From assembly GCA_949987565.1 (NCBI GenBank), contig OX465103.1, positions 15,234,774 through 15,298,773 of the forward strand: a DNA stretch of 64,000 nt, in the 5' to 3' direction. The notes beneath the pieces were generated by a model, which saw nothing but the letters and a program-made list of their open reading frames with translations, did no database searches and was not told the DNA's origin. The translations under genes were made by a program, and so were the position numbers. Numbering within the stretch: position 1 is the stretch's first letter; each line of letters begins with the position of its first letter. Positions 11,405 to 24,505 of the stretch are shown here, piece by piece. The stretch comes from Luidia sarsii (lineage: Eukaryota > Echinodermata > Asteroidea > Paxillosida > Luidiidae).

Positions 11405-13600
11405 TAAAAATGGCGCTTTGAAGGTTAGTAGGCCTAACATTTCTCTATCATTTCCGGTAGCCTCTTCATGGGGAGTGTGAAGGGGTTTATGGTACGGATG
11501 CCTTATGAGGTCAACAACATGAAGGGATCATGTTTTCCCTCTTGAGCTGCGATTATATAAGCAGCTGTATCGTTTCGAAAACGGCACGCCGTCCTTCACA
11601 TCACGCGCCTGCGCACATCGTGACACAACCCGCCTCTCTCTCTCTCTCTCTCTCGCCTGTCACAAACGACCAGGGTTGATATAAATCAACCTCCTTTGTG
11701 GCGAAGGAATAATAATAAAAAGAGAGAGAGGGTATTTTGTTTTCTTGAGTGGGGAATGGATACGATTCTGGGAAGGGGGTGATGTCAGTCTGTAGCCCCA
11801 AGGCTTGATGCCTTGCCAGGCCGACTGTGAATCACCGAGCAATGTGGATATACAGCAAGTCATGCCGATAGCATCGCATCCATCAGACATTTTTTGGGTA
11901 AAAGTTGCTGGTAAAACAGAATAGCGAGAAACGATTTCGTGACTGGGCCAAGGAATTAAACCAAAAAAAAAGGAGGAATGGGAAGAAGAGCTACACGGTT
12001 CGGGATTATACGGGATTCCAAGGCAGTTTTATTACCAAGGGGCTCTAGTGAATAACGTGCAAAGGTTTTTCCATCTATTATGAGTGAACTGCGCAATATG
12101 TTGCTGGGGGAAAAAAAGGCGCGAAACCACTTCGCAACAGAGCCGAGAGATAGACAAGCGGGAAGGTGGGAGGGACAACGGGAAGCTGTATATGGTTTGG
12201 GATTACGAGGCAGTATCTTTACAAGGGGGGTGGGGGGCTCTAGTGACTGACGTCACGGGTCAAATCTATAAAATGGCCGGCGCAGTGTACGGCTATAGCC
12301 TGCATTGCATAGACGACTGGAAGTCCACAGAACCGCCGAAGGTATGCCTCGCATGAATTTTGAATGCGCAGTATCGCCTATAGAATTACCTTGTAAAAAC
12401 GATAGTATATACAACCAGATTGCGGTTTTGGATTTTTTCTTTTCTACATGGGAAACACTAAAACCCATCGTTTCTCATTTTCTTTGACATGAGAGTAACA
12501 TTAAACAACGACTTAACCGCTTACTCACAAAACACAAATCTCAGACGGCCTGCGTTTCGATCCTAGCAGGATCATATGGCAAAGTTAATTCCCTTTTACA
12601 TTTCTTGAATTAATGTAATCTTGTGTTCAAAGTAAATTTTCAGCGTTGTGCTATTTGAAGGATGTTTGAAGTATGTACATTATTACTAGCTAGCATTTCA
12701 TTCACACAAGACAACCGTTCCCAATTTACACCAGGGTTATGCTGTGAATTGAAAAAAAGAAACAAATTATCAATTCTGAGAATATCGATACGAAACTTGT
12801 TTTGCTAAATTAACAGATACTCTTCATATTTATGAAATTTCCTTTTTGAGTATTTTTACCATGATAATGAACTGGCGTAACGATTTCAATTAAGTAATAA
12901 CTTAACATAGACACCTTTTGACATTTTGACTGTAGAGTGTAACACACAAATCTTTCAACCACTTGTAACCTCATGTAACACACCATGTAACCTCATGTAA
13001 CCTCATGTACCACAGCATCTATGGAGATAATCACTGTCATGTAACGGACCTGCCCATAGGAAGCCAGTGTAGGTTAGTAGGACAAATCGAAATGCCCTAG
13101 TCCCTCATGAGGGCCACCCGATACGAGGGCCCGTCACCCGTCACAGGCAGAACAGTATCGATACCAAATACTCGAATTCGGTTTCGCCCAATGGACGCGC
13201 TAGGTGTTCGCATCTGCGAAAACCGCATCCTCGTGATAAAACGCGTATATGTCGTATATACTGTTGTTATTTTACCGCCTCTTGAGAATCGATTTTTGAG
13301 TATCGATTGTGTTTCTCAAGTCGGCCACTGCACGCTCTGTATCAAGGTGCGGTCTATTTTCGTCCTGTATACAAAATGCATCCGGGATCCGGTGACCGCG
13401 GTCCTCTTGGGATTCCAGTGGGTCAATGCACTCTACGGGAAATGATTATATTCAGCATAATGAGGGGCGTCCAGTATTGAAAGTGAGTCTGGTGTTGCCT
13501 GGTACTACCAACCAGGGAGACCTCGTATCGATTATGCGGCGTGGGGGGGGGGGGGGCGCTAAACCGAGGTTCGCTTGAAAACGATGGGGAAAAGTCCGGT
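11405..13600 (+). other. Intron stretch without recognised genes
   Basis: Apart from a short CT run near 11637-11654 and ATGTAACC(TC) repeats at about 12970-13010, nothing recognisable. The 12.5-13.0 kb part is AT-rich. Confidence 0.5.
12547..12572 (-). repeat. GAAAC-hairpin motif, partial copy (minus)
   Basis: On the - strand it reads cctgctaggatcgaaacgca, close to the motif at 29051-29086. The neighbouring upstream part is not preserved. Confidence 0.45.
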
Positions 13601-13603
13601 TGC

Positions 13604-13954
13604 TTAAAGACATTGGGAAAACATCGATGTACACAGATTTCCTTCTAATTTACCCAGTTTGTAGATGGTCACAATATAATCCTCATGTTGAAATCTTACG
13701 GTCTTGGATGCTGTTCTTCTCGAGAAATCTTCACACAAACATCGACAAATAGTTTATTACTCGCGAGAAATAAACTATTTCTAACAATACAGAACGGTAC
13801 GAAAACCGTGACGTTTTTTTTGCCTTTTTCTACTTTCTCAGATTACCATTTGAGCTAAAATCTTCGCAGGATTTCTTTTTTGGAATGTGTGATGGTTTAA
13901 TACACAAGCTGTGGCAATCTGTTGACCTTTACCAATGCTGTATAGAGCCTTTAA
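13604..13954. mobile_element. MITE B (TTAA-flanked), copy 1
   Basis: About 350 bp bounded by TTAA at 13604 and 13951. Internal blocks gatttccttctaatttac, tgttgaaatcttacggtct and catcgacaaatagt match 49903-50252. The left terminus has lost about 10 bp compared with that copy. Confidence 0.65.
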
Positions 13955-14864
13955 ACCGAAGGCAGGCAATCAGGCCTCGTAGACGGGTGCTAATGTTTCC
14001 GCGGACTGATATCGATTCCCCCCGCGCAGTAATTAGGTCATAATCATTAAGCCGCGTCTGAGCGCGGACGCAGGACTCGTAGGCATTACGAGGACCGCTG
14101 TCCAGACGGTAAAGGAGGCCACAAGGTCGTGTGAAGCTGTTACGACCGGCAAGAAAAAGAGAGCATTATGCACTGGCAGCATCGCACGCAGAATACTATG
14201 CATTATACACTGAAGGGTTTATGACGATCCTCTGAGGTCGAGTTCGGGAGCGCGCGTTCTCGGAGTGTGACTGAACAATCCCGGCGGAGAGGTGAGGTGT
14301 GTGTTCCTGTTCCGAGTGCAGCGTTCCTTGGGTCCTGTTCGTGTGGTTCCCGTGTGAAGAACAGACCGCCCGAACTCGACCTTAAGCGTGTGTAGGGAAC
14401 GGACGGACTTTGAGACGTCTTTGCCTCGGTTTCGCCAGCATCAGAGCTCGACAAACAAGGCTTTTCATTCGAATGTGAGATTCGAGTGTTTTCGCCATTG
14501 GACGCGCAAGGTTCCCCAAGCGCTACCCAAAGAGGCCCGATAACGCTACATTATTGGCCGCAACCAACCGTTCCCGTTTAGCAATTACAACGAAGTCGCG
14601 ACCAGTCACTTAATGTCGGCTAATCGTAGTCGCGAGTTAGACGGGGGGGGGGTGCATTTCCGGGGATCGGGGGCGGGGCTGTATCTGGATGAGGAGAAGG
14701 CAATAAGACGGCTTGGCTAACTGTGAGTCGCCGTACGAAAACAGTCACTTAAAGGGTTAAGCCGTGTTTCTGTAAGCAGTCCTTGCCCACGATTGTACAT
14801 CGCGCGCGGATTAAAGAAAATTAGACAAGGCGGACATGCTTGATGGACATACGTCTCGATCGAT

Positions 14865-15112
14865 TCAGAGGTGGAGAACAGAGATAGGGACAGAGGCAGG
14901 AAACAGGGACAGAGCCAGAGACCGAGGCAGAGGCAGGGACAGAGACAGAGACAGATACCGAGGCAGAGGCAGAAGGGACAGGGGCAGGGCCAGGGGCAGG
15001 GCCAGGGGCAGAGGCAGGGGCAGGGGCAGAGGCAGGGGCAGGGGCAGAAGCAGAGGCAGAGGCAAAGGGAGAGGCAGAGGCAGAGGCAGGCAGAGGCAGA
15101 GGCAGAATGGGG
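14865..15112 (+). repeat. Purine-rich hexanucleotide array (CAGGGG/CAGAGG)n
   Basis: Imperfect 6-bp units ggcagg / ggcaga / gacaga over about 250 bp. Overlapping ORFs are low complexity in both directions and are not genes. Confidence 0.95.
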
Positions 15113-16099
15113 CCACGAATAATTATGCCAGTCTGTATGAATCTATGCAAGCACATCGGGCTGCGAGGCTCGAAACATGCTCCCCTCGTTCAGCCGCACT
15201 GCGAATAAACGAACTTCCTTTTCACCCCCCGGTTGAGAGACAGTAGAGGGCTGAGACCGGCCACGACCCACCACGAGAAAATGTTTTTAAGAATATTATA
15301 GGGTGTTTTTTTCACGGCTGCTCCCTTGAAGATGGGCCTAATATAAACAGCTGAATAGCCCCTTCCGGAGACGCGTGTCAGAGAAGCATCATACGATAGC
15401 AATAAAAACGGTTTTCTGTGATGCTTGAAGTTTTCTCTCCGTTTTTCCCCCCCGGAGGTAAGGGGAGAATGTGGATGAGAAGTTGGCGATGTTTTTGCAG
15501 GCGGAAACTGGAAGAGCCACGAGTAAACACACCCTCGTGAGGAGTGTTTGCACAACCTCGTTCTCCTCGCATCGCGCGCGCGTTAACGGCAGCGCCCCGC
15601 CGGAGACTGATCCATATTGGCGGTCGGGGGCGGGGGTGGGTGGAGGGGCGAGAACGGTGTCGTCTCGGTGCGTGAACCGAACTCAACGGCTACGGCTCCG
15701 CCTGGCACGCGGGCCAATTGGGAAGCCGCTGCGGTGTGGCCGCAGCCGATTCCCATAGGGGTGCGCGCTGTGTGGATCCCGACACGGCCTTATTTGATGT
15801 GCAAACAGAACAGACTGGGACCCTATCTCGACTGGGTCCGGCCCGAATTGATTGACTTCAAAATTAAACACACCGTACCGGGGGAATCGTGGTAGGTCAT
15901 TCCTGTAGCCAAATCCCAATTGCGTTAGTTCTGGCCACAGCCAATGAATTCTAATGAATTATACTCCTCTATAGCTTCTCCTTCCCGCGCACTACTGCAC
16001 TATGGAATTATCTCCCTGCAACCTGTTTCCCCTTTCTTATAACTTGTCTGAATTCAAACGAAACATATATAAACATCCATCTTTCTTCCTACTGATCTA

Positions 16100-16198
16100 G
16101 TATGCTCCTGGTTCTTCTCCTTATTACTTTCTTTTAGCCCTCACCTTGAGCAGCCTCTTGGGGCATTTTGTTGGGCGACTGTCATAAAATAAATAAAA
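16100..16198 (+). mobile_element. Retrotransposon-like 3' tail, copy 2
   Basis: It carries caccttgagcagcctcttgg, ttgggcgactgtcat and the A-rich tail aaataaataaa, matching 7095-7196 in order and spacing. No coding part remains. Confidence 0.35.
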
Positions 16199-16879
16199 CG
16201 GCCTCATGTGGTAGACCCTGGCAGTCATCTTTGTAACTTTCCTGCATGCCGTGTGGCGAATAGTCGCAGAAAAAAAGGTACCAGACTAAATTTGACAGCA
16301 TGGCCGTGGTTTCGTTGCCTTTGAATGGAAGGATGACGCGTTGACTAGACCACCCCGGAGGTCAGTTCGATTGTCTTTATTCACTTTACCCATAATCATT
16401 CTGACTTCACTCGATGTGCTCCCTGCTTTAAAGGGGAGTGTCTGCCGCCCTCAAGAGTTCGATATGTATCCAATGTGAGTGTGTGTATGCGTTGGTGTGG
16501 GAGGGGAGGGAGGGGTAACAGACGTGGTATTCAAGTGCGCTCCTTTCAAGTTTAGGGGAAAGTACATCTGTTACACGCTATTCAGAAATTCAGAACATAA
16601 TTATTATGCAGTGATTGAGACTCCTAATACCGACACCGATATTTCTCCAGAATCCTGACCTGGATGAGCGATAAGGTCAGACCTTAAAATTCAATAGAAC
16701 GCATTTAGCTTTAGGGCCTAGTCCAAACATCCCTAGGAAAAAAACCTATGCCGAAAGGGTATTGGGGTTGGTAAATATATTGAATATGGCTATATCTTGC
16801 TTTACAATCAAAATTTAATTAAAACAGATATAAGATATAAAATGCATTGAGTCTACAGTAAGCGGTCGGGATTCGGCAT

Positions 16880-18080
16880 TGGTTTGTCTCTTTGTCTCTC
16901 ATTATGTCTCAGTCTTTTTCTCTATGTCTCTGTCTCTATGTCTCTGTCTCTATGTCTCTGTCTCTATGTCTCTGTCTCTCTCTGTCTCTGTCTCTGTGTC
17001 TCTGTCTCTATGTCTCTGTCTCTATGTCTCTGTCTCTATGTCTCTGTCTCTGTGTCTCTGTCTCTGTTTCTGTCTCTCTGTCCTCGTCTGTCTGTCTCTC
17101 TGTCTCTGTCTATCTCTATGTTTCTGTGTATGTGTCTCTGTCGCTATCTGTCTCTGTCTCTGATTTTCAGTCTCTGCCTCTGTCTCTGTCTGTCTATGTC
17201 TCCCTATCCCTGCCTCTGTCTCTCTGTCTCTCCCTCTGCCTCTTTCTCGGTCCCTGTATCTGCCTCTGCCTCTGTCTCTGCTTCTGTCTCTGCCTCTGTC
17301 TATGTCTCCACGTCCCTGCCTCTGTGTCTCTGTCTGTCTATGTCTCCCTGCCCCTGCCTCTGTCTCTCTATTTCAGTCTCTGTTTCTTCCTCTGTACCTG
17401 TCTCTGCCTCTGCCTCTGTCTTTGCCTCTGCCTCTGCCTCTGCCTCTGTCTTTGTTTCTTTCTCTGTCCCTGTCGGTCTGTTTCTCTGTATCTGCCTCTG
17501 CATCCGTCTCTGTCTCTGTCAATCCCTGTCTCTGTCTCTGTCAATCTCTGTTTCTGTCTCTGCCTCTGTCTTTGTTTCTTCCTCTCTCCCTGTCGGTCTG
17601 TTTCTCTGTATCTGCCTCTGCATCCGTCTCTGTCTCTGTCAATCCCTGTCTCTGCCTCTGTCTATGTCTCCCTGCCCCTGCCTCTGTCTCTCTATTTCAG
17701 TCTCTGTTTCTTCCTCTGTCCCGGTCTCTGTCTCTGCCTCTGTCTTTGCCTCTGTCTCTGCCTCTGTCTTTGTTTCTTCCTCTGTCCCTGTCGGTCTGTT
17801 TCTCTGTATCTGCCTCTGCATCCGTCTCTGTCTCTGTCAATCCCTGTCTCTGTCTCTGTCAATCTCTGTTTCTGTCTCTGCCTCTGTCTTTGTTTCTTCC
17901 TCTGTCCCTGTCGGTCTGTTTCTCTGTATCTGCCTCTGCATCCGTCTCTGTCTCGGTCAATCCCTGTGTCTGTCTCTGTCTGTGCCAATCTCTGTTTCTG
18001 TCTCTGTCCCTGTCTCTTTCTCTGCCTCTGTATCTGTCTGTCTCTGTACATGTCTCTGTCTCTCCCTGTTTTTATTGTAT
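16880..18080 (+). repeat. CT-rich (CTGTCT/CTCTGC)n tract, 1.2 kb
   Basis: Imperfect 6-bp units. From 17300 on, higher-order blocks of about 170-310 bp recur (for example ccctgtcggtctgtttctct at about 17467, 17588, 17784 and 17908), so segmental duplications sit inside the tract. It yields a spurious 448-residue Ser/Leu/Cys/Val ORF. Confidence 0.95.
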
Positions 18081-18799
18081 CTATTTATCACTGTTTCTGC
18101 CTCTCTTTTTCTATTACACGCTAATTCTATCTGTCTCTCTTTCCCCCCCAAAAAGGCGAAGGCATCTGACTCATGCTACCATGTGCCTCATAAAAGGGCG
18201 TCGCTTGCTCGAACAAAATATTTTTTATGAGTGATTCGGGTGACAAACTTTGTCCGCTTATGGCAAGAAAGCTGGGATGCCAGTGACACATGTCTTGATA
18301 CTCAAAGAAAGATAACATTCTCTAAAAAAGTTCCACAAGCATAAATATATGTCTAAGTCTAAAAGAAGAATGTCTAACAAAAAGAGCGAGTGACGTTCTG
18401 GTTCTAGCTGAACTTTTCTCACGGCCTTGTCAACAAGTAGTTTCCAACATATTTTATTTTTTATTTTTGCTTAGAACAACACCCCCCCCCCCAAAAAAAA
18501 GCATATACGGAGATTCTAGCTTGTTGTTTCCCTTAGTGACACCAGAGTTTGATTATTCTCCTGCGTGAATGTTCACCTAAATGAATAATAATTTCCACCC
18601 CAGCCAAATGGAATGAATCTTCGGGAGAGAAAAAACAAACACCCGCGTGAAACGACCGGAGAGATGGGAATAAATTGAGCGTGCTGACGGCATATGGGTC
18701 GGCCGGGCAATCGGCGAAGATCCGGGCAGGATAACCTGCCCGGCCTTGCTCGTTTCGACCGATGACCCGATAAGAAACGACTAACCGTGTGAATTGAAA

Positions 18800-19255
18800 A
18801 CTGACGGAGAAGAAGAAAAGAAGAAGAAAAGAAAAAGGAAAAAAAAAGATTTTAACAATTAGGAAATCTAAGAAAAAAATTGAATACAAAAATAAATGAA
18901 AAAGGTGGTAAACAGGAAAAGAAAAAAAAGAAACACGAAAACAACACTTATTGGTAGTGATGACATTTAATGAAAAGGATAACATTCGGTGATAGCAATA
19001 ACATTCAACGATGGGAATAACATTCGATGATAGCGAAAGAAGAAGAAGAAGAAGAAGAAGAAGAAGAAGAAGAAGAAGAAGAAGAAGAAGAAGAATGGAG
19101 ATGATGATGAGGAGGACAAGGAGGGGAAGGAGGAGGGGAGGAGGAGGAGCATGAGAAGTAGGAGAAGGAGAAGGAGGTGAGGAGGAGAAAGAGGAGGAGG
19201 GGAGGATAATAAAGAGGAGGAGAAGGAGAGGGAGGAGGAAGAGGAGGAGGAATGT
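18800..19255 (+). repeat. GA-rich tract with (GAA)n and (GAG)n
   Basis: A GAA run of about 20 units near 19037-19096 is followed by GAG/GGA-rich sequence to 19255. A short ATTCGATGATAG-type repeat (about 18960-19030) precedes it. Confidence 0.9.
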
Positions 19256-19259
19256 TTTC

Positions 19260-21840
19260 AATCTTAAGCCCGTGGTCAACCACCAAATTCGCTGCAGCAA
19301 TGTTTATTTAAGATATTGGTTCTTTAAGGGACTTTTCCCACCTCCTCTGATTCAAGACGAAAAAACCCCAGATTGGATCGAAATGGAACTGCCAAATGGG
19401 AAAAAAAGAGCTTCCCCAGGAAGAGATCTTGAGGAGTGAGGACGAGGTTAAAAGCGTCTGCGCGCTTTTAGTGGGTGGGAATTCTCACCTCTGCGCAGGA
19501 AAAGGAGTGAGTGAAAGGTAAACAAGTGGGCGAATTGCGACGGGTTAAGTGCACTTCGAAGAGGTACAAGCCTGCGCCTTTAAAGGGCGCTTCACTGTAC
19601 GCTCATCACCGTCCCCGAGCTAGGCAGATGCTTTGGGGGCGGGGTGTGTTTGGTGAGAGCACAACCTCGTTCCCAACGTGGGCTGCGCGTCACCAGCGGG
19701 GCCGCCAGGCCAATGGGGGCTCCTCACTGTTTGCAAAGAGAGCGCTCTCAAATTGTTGATGGGCCCAGTCCCTAAGACCGCTATAGAATCCCCGGATGGG
19801 GTGACAAGAGTGGTGCACGGAGGAGTGGGGGAGAGGGGAGAGGGGAGAGTGAGAGTTCAAAGACATGCTCCAGGCGGAAAGCTAATCTTTCTCTAGAGGG
19901 GATGAAAGTGCTTACGGCTGACGTAGAGCGCGGTTTTACGCAAGAAAATTGGAACGCACCAGACTGGAAAACGGACTTCCTGGTATAGGCAATAAACACG
20001 GTGGTTACAAAAGTGTACACATCGGAATCGGGGACTTTTTCATGTTCCCTCCGTCCCAAGCCAATAATAGCAGTAGCATACACACTTAGCATACAAGCAC
20101 GTGTTGAACACTGGTTTTATCAGACACGCTGGGAGTTTCTTATCAATGCTGTCCAGCACAATAGAACATATGGTACGAGAGGTAAGATATACTCTTACCG
20201 TGCAACGTAGTCATTATTGGTGGTCAAAATGTTGTCCATTTGTGGATCAGGAGTTTTGGTGCGCTGGTAGTTCGGCCCCTGATAATGTGATTCAAAGTGG
20301 AAGATGGAAATGGATTGGAAATGCGATGAGAGTGAAAAGGAAACCAAATATAGGGCCTACCAAGAGTTACCGGTACATTACAATGGGCACTAAAGGGGAG
20401 AGGAAAGATGTGCATATCAATGGAAAACAAGATCTGCTGAATAATAAAGAAATAATCAGAATTATAGGCAACAGAACATTGTCAGGGGCTGAGGTAGCAG
20501 CCCTAATACAGGAGTGTGGAGGAGGAAAGATGCTCGTGGTTTTATATTTTTAACAGGAGAAACAGTAGTGGCAATAACGTGTCGTAGTTACCAGAGACAA
20601 CAAATTCGAATGCTCGCTTAGACGATGCCTGCCCGCCGAGGCATGGGAAATTACGCGCTGACTGTGAAAGGGGTTTCATCAAATTGAGAAGGGAGATGTG
20701 GGTTGTGGCTATAGGAGCCACCGCTGCATTGCCTGGTCCCCTGTAACCAATCTGTTATGTGCTAAGCGTTTGTGTTCTCGCCCTTTCTGTCAGCGAAGAA
20801 AGGTTTGCCCTGTATATAGCGTACACGTGCAAGCCATTGGTTACGTGCGGGACTGGATCCTGCAGTGCGTTTTAACGGTCATTACCAATAATTGGTCCGT
20901 CTGTTTCTGTTTGATTTTAGATGCTGTGAATAATCTGTGCACTTTATCGCCAAGCGTTACTCTGAACTGCCTAAATTTGCAAGGGAAAATCTCAAGGGCA
21001 TAATAGTCGAAACAATTCTTGTTTGCAAGCACCAAAGCTGGTTCGCTCCGTATAACCAACACCTGGGTCATTGACCAAGATCCGGGTCCGCCCGGTATAC
21101 AGGCGAGTAGGTGTTTGCGCTGCAGACGGCAACTCGGCACATCGGTATGCCCTGCGCCGACGGCTTTTGAATAGCTTATAATACGAAGTGGACCGGTACC
21201 CAGCCGTCGACCAATGAGCGCCGCGATGTACAGACCCGAAAAGGGCGCCCGACGATCGAAGCCGGGCATCGAACATTGTATACACCGCTTGATGTTTCTC
21301 CATAATGCGGGATACATAATCCGTCCTTTGTCGACATGCACATATGCGACCATAACATTCCCCCGTTGAAGAAGGAGGGGGGAAAGGTGGAGAAATCTGA
21401 TATGTCGCATTTACGCCGGCCCCGGCCTCTCGAAAGGACGACATCCGAGGGGGAGGAGGTTGGCAGCCAAGGTGCCGGCAGTGAATAATTTCGTAGGAGA
21501 ACACGATGAGAAAGGAGGGGGCGGGGAGGAGAAAGAAATCCAATCTCATTTCAATTTCCTTTTTCCGTCGTCGCATTATGGAGGGCGGAGTGGCTGGGAG
21601 GTTTGGCAGTGGGAGCGACTGCGTGGCGTTGCTGTCGAAACCACGGCGAGGCACTCAGACATTTGTCTCCTCCATCCAACAGCTGAAAATACATTCTAAA
21701 GGGTTTCGAGGATGAAGCGTGTGTCTCTTTGTTAAAAAGAAGAAGTTTCGCTGACATTCTTTGTATTATTTGTTTTTAATCAGCGCTGTTCTACCGTGCT
21801 ATGGTGTGTTATGCTGTTTCTACCTGTGGCAAAAATGAAA
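19260..21840 (+). other. Intron stretch, mostly unrecognised
   Basis: Apart from the weak reverse-transcriptase-like relic at 20281-20400, no motif, repeat or convincing ORF stands out. Confidence 0.45.
20281..20400 (+). pseudogene. Possible relic of a non-LTR retrotransposon reverse transcriptase tail
   Basis: One frame reads G-R-W-K-W-I-G-N-A-M-R-V-K-R-K-P-N-I, which resembles the R-R-W-x-W-I-G-H-x-x-R segment near the C-terminus of many LINE-encoded proteins. A W-x-x-x-G-R-G-K echo of the usual following segment lies in another frame, implying frameshifts. The similarity is short and the call tentative; it may be chance. Confidence 0.25.
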
Positions 21841-21844
21841 TGAC

Positions 21845-22386
21845 TTGGATTGGATTGGATTGGGTTGGATTGGATTGGATTGGATTGGATTGGATTGGAT
21901 GAGATTGGATGAGATTGGATTTGATTTGATTTGATTGGGTTGGATTGGGTTGGATTAAATTGGATTGGGTTGGATTGGATTGGATTGGATTGGATTGGAT
22001 TGGATTGAATGGGATTGGATTGGATTGGATGGAATGGGATTGGATTGGATTGGATTGAGTTGGATTGGATTGGATTGGATTGGAATGGATTGGATTGGAA
22101 TTGATTGGATTGGATTGGATTGGATAGGATGGGATGGGATGGGATGGGATTGGATTAAATTGGATTGATTGGATGGGATGGGATGGGATTGGATTGGATT
22201 GGATTGGTATTGGATTGGATTGGATTGGATTGGATTGGCATTGGATTGGATTGGATTGGATAGGATTGAATTGGATTGGTATTGGATTGGATTGGATTGG
22301 ATTGGATTGGATGAGATTGGATTAAAATGAATTGGAATGCCTTGGAATGAGATATATGGGACGGGATGGGATGGGATGGGATGGAA
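21845..22386 (+). repeat. Pentanucleotide array (ATTGG)n
   Basis: About 500 bp of ggatt units with scattered variants (gatgaga, ttgattt, gggat). The right end turns into (GGGAT)n. ORFs here read as W-I-G-L-D repeats. Confidence 0.97.
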
Positions 22387-23164
22387 TCAATGTCAAAACT
22401 GCAGCCCAAAACTGTGAAGCCTTTACATTAAACAGGTTTCAAAAATAGACCTAGACTGAGCCAGCAAGAGGCTTCCAAGAGGCTCCCTCATACATTGGCG
22501 TTGAAAGGAATTCCGTTCCTTTCCGGCTTTAGATGTCAGTAAAAAGAAATCCAGCGAAATGGAGTCGACTGAGACCATATCACTCAATGGATCATTTTGG
22601 GAATCCTTCTACGGATCGGTCTCCTCCTCAGCGCCACGCCCCTAAGCGCCACGCCCCTCCCATCCAGCCTCTCAAGCCGTTCACCCCGGCTTCGAAAAAA
22701 AAAAAATCAATTGAAGAAATGAAATGCCAACTCGCACGTCGGAGTTTTACAGTCGAATCCTTCCAGGAAGTCTGTGCCTGAGATTGGAGATGCGGAGTGA
22801 CTTACTTACAAGGCAGATGCAGCCTGAGCCCTCCCAGAGGTTTTAGCTAAATGGATAACGATTCGCCCTTCTAATCCCTTAAGGTGTATCCTGTGCGCGG
22901 TCCATTCGGGCGAGGGGGAGGGGGAGGGGGCGCTCGGCCGTCTGAGACCGCCGGCCCACCCCCCCCCCCCCCCGGGGGCTCGGACCAGCTTGACGTCGGT
23001 GCAGAGACAATTCGAACAGGCACCGGTTTGGATGGGCAGGGGGCTGGTTGGGGGCTTTGAAAAATACCCTGCTAAGATCGACCTATAAGTAAGGCCCTGT
23101 ATATTTTCGACTGACATTTTTGTAGTCGAAATGAAGCACAAACTCTCCACATGTTTGCATGAAA

Positions 23165-23311
23165 CCAGGGGTGGATTTCACAAAGCCTCGACGCATCGCA
23201 ATTTACGATGGATATCCCATCTTACGAGTTCATAGGTCATATACTTTCTGTGTATCTCCCATCGCCTTGCGATTGGTCGTAAGGTGCGATGAATTTGGCG
23301 AAATCGACCAA
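23165..23311. mobile_element. MITE A (TTTCACAAAG family), copy 1
   Basis: Left end ccaggggtggatttcacaaa and right end tttggcgaaatcgacc are inverted repeats. The interior is a weak palindrome around cgatgg/ccatcg. Confidence 0.65.
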
Positions 23312-23582
23312 AGACTCAAGTTGGGTTAACACTTCCCCCCGACATCTTTTGCACAGTGCATATAATAGCTGACCAATACTGCCCGGAGCCCCTTGCCTCG
23401 TTTATTGGCAAATCCTCGGACGTGTACAAACCTATATATAGTAGGACCCGGGGAGCTTGTTCAAGTAATGGTGGAGACTGGAAGCACGGGAACAGTGCAC
23501 AGTCATCAGCATTACCGGCCGTTGTGAGAGTTACCGTGCCTAAGGGCCGCTGAGGTGTCGCGTCACGACCTTACGCGCACAC

Positions 23583-24505
23583 CAGATGTAGGCAGACAAA
23601 GGGTCGGCGTGTAAGAGGGCCCTGTCTCGGACCTATATCATTTCAGTCACCTTGATGTAGGTAGACAATGGGTTGGTGTGCGATGACACTGCATGTCCAC
23701 CGATTGCATTCAGTCCCATGATATGGGTAAACAATGTGTTGGTGTGCGATGACCCTGTCTACCAATTGCATTCAGTCTCATAATGTGGGTAGACAAGGGG
23801 GTTGTGTGTGATGACCCTGTCTACCAATATTACTGTATTCAGTCAACATATATGGGTGCATTGGACAAAAGGTTGGTGTGTGATGATGACCCTGTCTACC
23901 AATTGTATTCAGTCACCTGATGTTGGTTGACAAAGAGTTGGTGTGTGATGACCCTGTCTACCAATTGTATTCACTCACCTGATGTGGGTACACAAAGGAT
24001 TAGTGTGTGAAGCCTGTCTACCAATTGTATTCAGTCACTTGATGTGGGTAGACAAAAGGGTTAGTGTGTGAAGCCTGTCTACCAATTGTATTAAGTCACT
24101 TGATGTGGGTAGACAAAGGGTTAGTGTGTGAAGCCTGTCTACCAATTGTATTCAGTCAACTGATGTGGGTAGACAAAGGGTTAGTGTGTGAAGCCTGTCT
24201 ACCAATGTGTTCAGTCAACTGATGTTGGTGTGATGACCCTGTCTACCATTTATATTCAGTCACTTGATGTGGGTAGACAAAGGGTTTGTGTGTGACGAAC
24301 ATGTCTACCAATACTATATTAAGTCTTCTGACGTGTTCAGATAAAGGGTTTATGTGTGATGACCTAGTATTCGGTTACCTAATGTGGGTAGACAAAGTGA
24401 TGATGGCGATGACCCTGTCTACCAATTATTGTGACCCGTCACCAGCTATTGGTAGACACAGTTATCGTGCAATAACTTGTAGTCGGTCACCTGATGTGGG
24501 CGCAT
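23583..24505 (+). repeat. 60-bp satellite with a hairpin in each unit
   Basis: About 15 units of roughly 60 bp, each with gggtagacaaagggtt and tgtctaccaattg separated by tgtgtgaagcc or tgtgatgaccc. The arms ggtagaca and tgtctacc are complementary. The most regular units lie at 23990-24210. Confidence 0.9.

Noticed and set aside
16884..18230. 448-residue ORF rich in Ser, Leu, Cys and Val
   Set aside because: It is the translation of an imperfect CT hexanucleotide tract, open in several frames; no domain, no splice or promoter context.
23583..24505. CRISPR-like array
   Set aside because: Units are contiguous with no unique spacers, the context is eukaryotic and no cas genes are present.
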